Assembly (NCBI GenBank): GCA_964589765.1
Contig: CAZPUM010000020.1
Coordinates: forward strand, 1-21,397
From: UBA525 sp964589765
Lineage (GTDB): Archaea > Nanobdellota > Nanobdellia > Woesearchaeales > UBA525
DNA: 21,397 nucleotides
Direction of reading: 5' to 3'
The position numbers and the translations under genes are program-made. The notes below the pieces were generated by a model. That model had not been told where the DNA came from and did not search any database. It saw only the letters and a list, made by a program, of their open reading frames with translations. Position 1 is the first letter of the stretch, and each line of letters begins with the position of its first letter. Positions 19,219 to 21,397 of the stretch are shown piece by piece.

Positions 19219-19476
19219 TTACTCCTCCTCATAGTCATCATTACAATCGCAACTGATTGCTTGTCCTCCACATTTCGGACACCTCTCTACATCACAACCA
19301 CTGTGATGATAATGACCTATCTTACAACCACAGTCACCACAGCGTTGTGAGAATAACTTCATATCTTCATCTCCATATCTTATCGGAGAAAACAACTCAC
19401 CCTTTATGCGAAACATAATTTTCACACAACCATCTGCCCGACACATTTCTCTTTTACAATACTTACAAATCACCAT
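19219..19476 (-). CDS. Multi-cysteine zinc-ribbon protein, 85 aa
   Basis: Three cysteine clusters: ICKYCKREMCRADGC at the start, QRCGDCGCKIGHYHHSGC in the middle and RCPKCGGQAISCDC near the end, with interspersed His. This could bind two or three zinc ions. A DNA- or RNA-binding or adaptor role is usual for such proteins. GGAGACAT precedes the ATG. Family not recognised. Confidence 0.65.
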   Translation of the reverse strand: MVICKYCKREMCRADGCVKIMFRIKGELFSPIRYGDEDMKLFSQRCGDCGCKIGHYHHSGCDVERCPKCGGQAISCDCNDDYEEE

Positions 19477-19503
19477 ATGTCTCCTCCATTTTCATTTCAC
19501 CTC

Positions 19504-19785
19504 TCACATTAAACCTATGCCTAATTCTTCCACAACTGTATCAAGAACAGCATAGATTTCTTTTTTAGCGCCCACCATTTTTGCGTTTTCCTCGTGGGAA
19601 TCCAATAACTTTTGATACACATACGCTCTGATACACAGATACATATGTAAATGGTAATTGCTGATGCCATTTTGAGACTGTATTAACTTATCTGCACCTT
19701 CTTTTATCTCATCAGGCAAGGAATCTAATTGAGACTCCATAAAATCAGCCATTTTGTTAAGTTCTTTATCTTTTGGGTCGTCCAT
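19504..19785 (-). CDS. Hypothetical helical protein, 93 aa
   Basis: Not recognised. Begins MDDPKDKELNKMADFMESQL and is acidic and mainly helical, with LCIRAYVYQKLLDSHEE in the middle. GAGGCG precedes its ATG, within the end of the 45-aa gene. Its first 24 codons and upstream region are duplicated at 19986-20263, where they form part of a hybrid gene. This copy is the complete one. Confidence 0.6.
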   Translation of the reverse strand: MDDPKDKELNKMADFMESQLDSLPDEIKEGADKLIQSQNGISNYHLHMYLCIRAYVYQKLLDSHEENAKMVGAKKEIYAVLDTVVEELGIGLM

Positions 19786-19903
19786 AGTTCGCCTCGTTCA
19801 CTTCTTCCTTGTTAAAACAGGGAAGGCTTTCGTTGTATAAAACTGCTTCGGTAACATCTCTTCTGAGTGTAGCCGACTTATTTCTGGCATAGTCTTTATC
19901 CAT
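19766..19903 (-). CDS. Small protein, 45 aa (copy 1)
   Basis: Begins at the ATG at 19903 with GGAGGCAAT just before it. It encodes a charged peptide starting MDKDYARNKSATLRRDV, containing AVLYNESLPCFNKEEV and ending YGRPKR. The end overlaps the start of the gene at 19504-19785 in another frame. Copy 2 at 20042-20179 is identical as far as I can read. Not recognised. Confidence 0.55.
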   Translation of the reverse strand: MDKDYARNKSATLRRDVTEAVLYNESLPCFNKEEVNEANYGRPKR

Positions 19904-19953
19904 ATTGCCTCCGTCTCTTGTAGAGACTGAAAAAAAGGAGAAAAACAGTAGAT

Positions 19954-20061
19954 TTATTTCGCAACTACTTTGCCGTTTGTGGTGGCAGGCAAGGAATCTA
20001 ATTGAGACTCCATAAAATCAGCCATTTTGCTGTTAAGTTCTTTATCTTTTGGGTCGTCCAT
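19954..20061 (-). CDS. Hybrid 35-aa ORF created by the tandem duplication
   Basis: The duplicated N-terminal part of the gene at 19504-19785 (MDDPKDKELNSKMADFM through LDSLP) continues in frame into the duplicated C-terminal end of the gene at 20230-20580 (ATTNGKVVAK) and stops at the same TAA. It keeps the original start signal. It is more likely a by-product than a selected gene, but it should be expressed. Confidence 0.5.
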   Translation of the reverse strand: MDDPKDKELNSKMADFMESQLDSLPATTNGKVVAK

Positions 20062-20179
20062 AGTTCGCCTCGTTCACTTCTTCCTTGTTAAAACAGGGAA
20101 GGCTTTCGTTGTATAAAACTGCTTCGGTAACATCTCTTCTGAGTGTAGCCGACTTATTTCTGGCATAGTCTTTATCCAT
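20042..20179 (-). CDS. Small protein, 45 aa (copy 2)
   Basis: Second copy of the 45-aa gene at 19766-19903, with the same GGAGGCAAT start signal and same reading. It overlaps the start of the hybrid ORF. It is probably the original copy, being next to the intact gene at 20230-20580, although the direction of duplication cannot be proved. Two intact copies would raise dosage. Confidence 0.55.
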   Translation of the reverse strand: MDKDYARNKSATLRRDVTEAVLYNESLPCFNKEEVNEANYGRPKR

Positions 20180-20186
20180 ATTGCCT

Positions 20187-20224
20187 CCGTCTCTTGTAGA
20201 GACTGAAAAAAAGGAGAAAAACAG
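20187..20224 (-). terminator. T-rich tract and short hairpin after the 116-aa gene
   Basis: After the TAA at 20230-20232 the minus strand has two T-runs (five T, then seven T, 20206-20222). A perfect six-pair hairpin GTCTCT-ACA-AGAGAC follows at 20189-20203, directly before the GGAGG of the 45-aa gene. The T-tracts could cause partial termination; the hairpin could affect access to the ribosome binding site. An identical copy is at 19911-19948. Confidence 0.4.
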
Positions 20225-20229
20225 TAGAT

Positions 20230-20580
20230 TTATTTCGCAACTACTTTGCCGTTTGTGGTGGCACGGTGAAGTTTTGACGCCATCAACTTGCCGTTTTGAG
20301 TCACAAGGAACACAGTCGGTCTTGCCCTTTGACCGTTCGCAGTTACACGATTTGCCAAGATGTATTTCCCGTGAACACGGTTGAACTTGTAGGTATAACC
20401 GTATTCCTCACAAACTTCGTTTTTCTGAGCAATCAACTGTTCAGCCTGTTCGTCAGTGTATGCTACATCTTTCTTGCTCTCGACCTCAGTCTTTTGAGAG
20501 ATTTTATTCAGGGTTTCCTGAATCTGTTCTGTCAGCACAGTTACTTGCTGAAAAAGAGGATTTGTTTTTTGTGTTGCCAT
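20230..20580 (-). CDS. Hypothetical protein, 116 aa
   Basis: Not recognised. The N-terminal 60 residues are helical and Gln/Glu-rich (LTEQIQETLNKISQKTEVE, then EQAEQLIAQKNEVCEEYGY). The second half is a basic beta-like domain (KFNRVHGKYILANRV, RPTVFLVTQNGKLMASKL). This could be a DNA-binding protein with a coiled-coil dimer segment. AAGGAGGCCTAAT precedes the ATG. Codon use is richer in G and C than its neighbours. Its 3' end is duplicated to the left. Confidence 0.65.
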   Translation of the reverse strand: MATQKTNPLFQQVTVLTEQIQETLNKISQKTEVESKKDVAYTDEQAEQLIAQKNEVCEEYGYTYKFNRVHGKYILANRVTANGQRARPTVFLVTQNGKLMASKLHRATTNGKVVAK

Positions 20581-20620
20581 ATTAGGCCTCCTTTCTACTA
20601 CTCTTTGCCGAGCATAGAAA

Positions 20621-20661
20621 TACCCGTAGGTAGAATCGAACTACCTTACGCCTTCACGGGT
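20621..20661 (-). ncRNA. tRNA-like minihelix: acceptor stem and T-arm only
   Basis: The minus strand has ACCCGTG (20661-20655), nine linker bases AAGGCGTAA, T-stem GGTAG, loop TTCGATT, T-stem CTACC and TACGGGT, then A (20621) as discriminator. The acceptor has seven pairs (six Watson-Crick, one G-U at 7-66). The T-arm has five pairs and the conserved G53-C61, TTC and A58. There is no D-arm, anticodon arm or encoded CCA. The first acceptor base follows directly on the TGA of the gene at 20662-20877. This is the shape of minimal RNase P substrates and could mark a processing site; a tRNA relic or att-related fragment is the alternative. Confidence 0.65.
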
Positions 20662-20877
20662 TCAATTTTTCTTGTTGTAACCAATCAAGCGACAAGCAGA
20701 AAACTCACAGCCCACCACATTGATTTGCTCGGAACGAACCACACAGTAACGAGTTTTCAAGAAACCTATCAGCGCCTGAACAAACTCGTCGTCTTTTCTC
20801 ACATTTGGCAACAAGATTTCTCTGTCGTTGTCTGCGACAAGTTTATCACAAAAAAAATCTCCCATATTTCTCGTCAT
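20662..20877 (-). CDS. Hypothetical protein, 71 aa
   Basis: Not recognised. Contains CDKLVADNDREILLPNV, LIGFLKTRYCVVRSEQINVV and a final GCEFSACRLIGYNKKN, with four Cys. The ATG lies two bases after the stop of the 54-aa gene. Its TGA is directly followed by the tRNA-like minihelix, so cleavage there would release an mRNA ending at the stop codon. Confidence 0.6.
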   Translation of the reverse strand: MTRNMGDFFCDKLVADNDREILLPNVRKDDEFVQALIGFLKTRYCVVRSEQINVVGCEFSACRLIGYNKKN

Positions 20878-20879
20878 CT

Positions 20880-21044
20880 TTACCGAATAAAACTGTTTCT
20901 CGTCGGCTTTAAGACAAAGTTAAACAAACCCATGTCTATTATTGCATCGTAAAAAGTAGCATTTTTAAGCCACCACCTTTCCAGACAAGGAAATTTCTTT
21001 TCAGCATCAACAACGCTACCGCCAACAACATTCTCGTATCTCAT
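20880..21044 (-). CDS. Hypothetical protein, 54 aa (duplicated family, long form)
   Basis: Starts at the ATG at 21044 in an AAGGTGAAACGATGA cassette. Begins MRYENVVGGSVVDAEKKFP, then CLERWWLKNATFYDAIID and a divergent end KPTRNSFIR. It is a paralogue of the 34-aa gene at 21226-21330, with a 15-base insertion (CLERW-like) and a longer unique C-terminus. The gene at 20662-20877 follows after two bases. Not recognised. Confidence 0.6.
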   Translation of the reverse strand: MRYENVVGGSVVDAEKKFPCLERWWLKNATFYDAIIDMGLFNFVLKPTRNSFIR

Positions 21045-21217
21045 CGTTTCACCTTTTTTTTGAATATTTCCTCACATTTAAGAAGGTCATTGACCGGAAC
21101 GAACCAATCATGACCAACACTATGAGTACAGTCTCTTTTGCTTCGTTTATACACCTGACAAATCATACACTGCCCAAACGTCTCTATGAGTTCTTGAATC
21201 GTTTTTGATTTCATCAT
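21041..21217 (-). CDS. Small Cys/His protein, 58 aa
   Basis: Starts at tandem ATGATG (21217 or 21214) after AAGGTGAA. FGQCMICQVYKRSKRDCTHS followed by VGHDWF gives CxxC, then C and two His, a likely zinc site. The cassette-derived end KKKVKR overlaps the next ATG. It lies between the two duplicated genes. Family not recognised. Confidence 0.6.
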   Translation of the reverse strand: MMKSKTIQELIETFGQCMICQVYKRSKRDCTHSVGHDWFVPVNDLLKCEEIFKKKVKR

Positions 21218-21225
21218 TTCACCTT

Positions 21226-21330
21226 TTAGTTTAAGTCTGTTATTGTATCGTAAAAAGTAGCATTTTTAAGCCAAGGAAATTTCTTTTCAGCATCAACAAC
21301 GCTACCGCCAACAACATTCTCGTATCTCAT
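21226..21330 (-). CDS. Hypothetical protein, 34 aa (duplicated family, short form)
   Basis: Starts at the ATG at 21330 in an AAGGTGAAACGATGA cassette. Shares MRYENVVGGSVVDAEKKFP and LKNATFYD with the 54-aa gene but lacks the 15-base insert, and ends at ITDLN. Whether it is a functional short protein or a truncated copy is unclear. Confidence 0.5.
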   Translation of the reverse strand: MRYENVVGGSVVDAEKKFPWLKNATFYDTITDLN

Positions 21331-21397
21331 CGTTTCACCTTTTCTTTTTCATCTAACCACTTATTAATAATATTATATACTAAATTTCCTAATAATA
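21327..21397 (-). CDS. C-terminal end of a gene cut by the right window edge
   Basis: Open from the window edge for 22 codons, reading LVYNIINKWLDEKEKVKR before a TGA that overlaps the next ATG. The KVKR end is the cassette-derived tail seen on neighbouring genes. AT-rich coding. Most of the gene lies outside the window. Confidence 0.5.
   Translation of the reverse strand, partial: LLGNLVYNIINKWLDEKEKVKR

Larger units (their letters stand above)
19713..20263. repeat. Recent 273/276-bp tandem duplication
   Basis: Copy 1 (19713-19987) and copy 2 (19986-20263) match almost base for base. The only difference I see is CTG inserted near 20032 in copy 2 (one in-frame codon). Each copy holds the 5' end of the gene at 19504-19785, the whole 45-aa gene, a small hairpin and the 3' end of the gene at 20230-20580. 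Near-identity indicates a recent event, probably within this lineage. Confidence 0.9.
20934..21344. repeat. Diverged direct duplication of a small gene and its start cassette
   Basis: Copy A (about 20934-21058) and copy B (about 21235-21344) are nearly identical apart from two early substitutions and 15 extra bases in copy A near 20971-20985. Both include the junction cassette at the gene start. The 58-aa zinc-motif gene lies between them. Confidence 0.8.

Noticed and set aside
20296..20952. 218-codon plus-strand frame over the minihelix and neighbouring genes
   Set aside because: It lies antisense to two coupled genes and the minihelix, lacks a start signal and has shadow-like composition.

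Overview
The window looks archaeal and extrachromosomal: a virus, or a large plasmid or Borg-like element. It is AT-rich and packed with short genes, nearly all on the minus strand, joined by ATGA overlaps and strong GGAGGTGA-type ribosome binding sites. The few intergenic gaps carry archaeal TATA-type promoters (about 121-136, 2979-3005 and 7560-7580). A presenilin-like GxGD protease, ribbon-helix-helix regulators and many zinc ribbons also fit Archaea. I see no capsid, portal, terminase or replication-initiation gene, so virus versus plasmid is undecided.

Layout. At 1-450 a short plus-strand stretch (gene tail, promoter, ribbon-helix-helix gene) meets the long minus-strand array, with a 9-bp inverted repeat between the convergent genes. 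At 0.45-6.4 kb lies a membrane block of many 1-2 helix proteins, with three candidate membrane proteases (zincin HELGHH, presenilin-like YD/GGGD, HEPLH), a small DMT-type transporter and a HIRAN protein. At 6.4-7.6 kb are two DNA-binding proteins with SANT/Myb-like segments and AT-hooks, behind their own promoter. At 7.6-11.6 kb are mostly unknown acidic or zinc-ribbon proteins, including one interrupted zinc-ribbon gene. At 11.6-14.2 kb a MoxR-type AAA+ ATPase sits beside a DUF2201-like HExxH/VWA protein.

The most striking part is 14.2-17.8 kb. It holds an ATP-dependent DNA ligase, a bacterial-type Ku protein, a PARP-type zinc finger overlapping Ku by four bases, and a short protein resembling the C-terminal part of PCNA. 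I infer a mobile-element DNA end-joining module (break sensing, end binding, sealing). No dedicated NHEJ polymerase or nuclease is visible.

From 17.7 kb to the right end the DNA is visibly dynamic. It has a protein with 17 heptads of the GDCSGLx type, near-identical ATGA junction cassettes, a 273/276-bp tandem duplication that fused two genes in frame, and a second diverged duplication. It also has an element with the acceptor stem and T-arm of a tRNA but no D-arm or anticodon arm, starting on the base after a stop codon. Several genes carry in-frame tandem repeats (39, 21, 9 and 6 bp units).

Gene calls rest on reading frames, start signals and remembered family motifs; no database search was possible.
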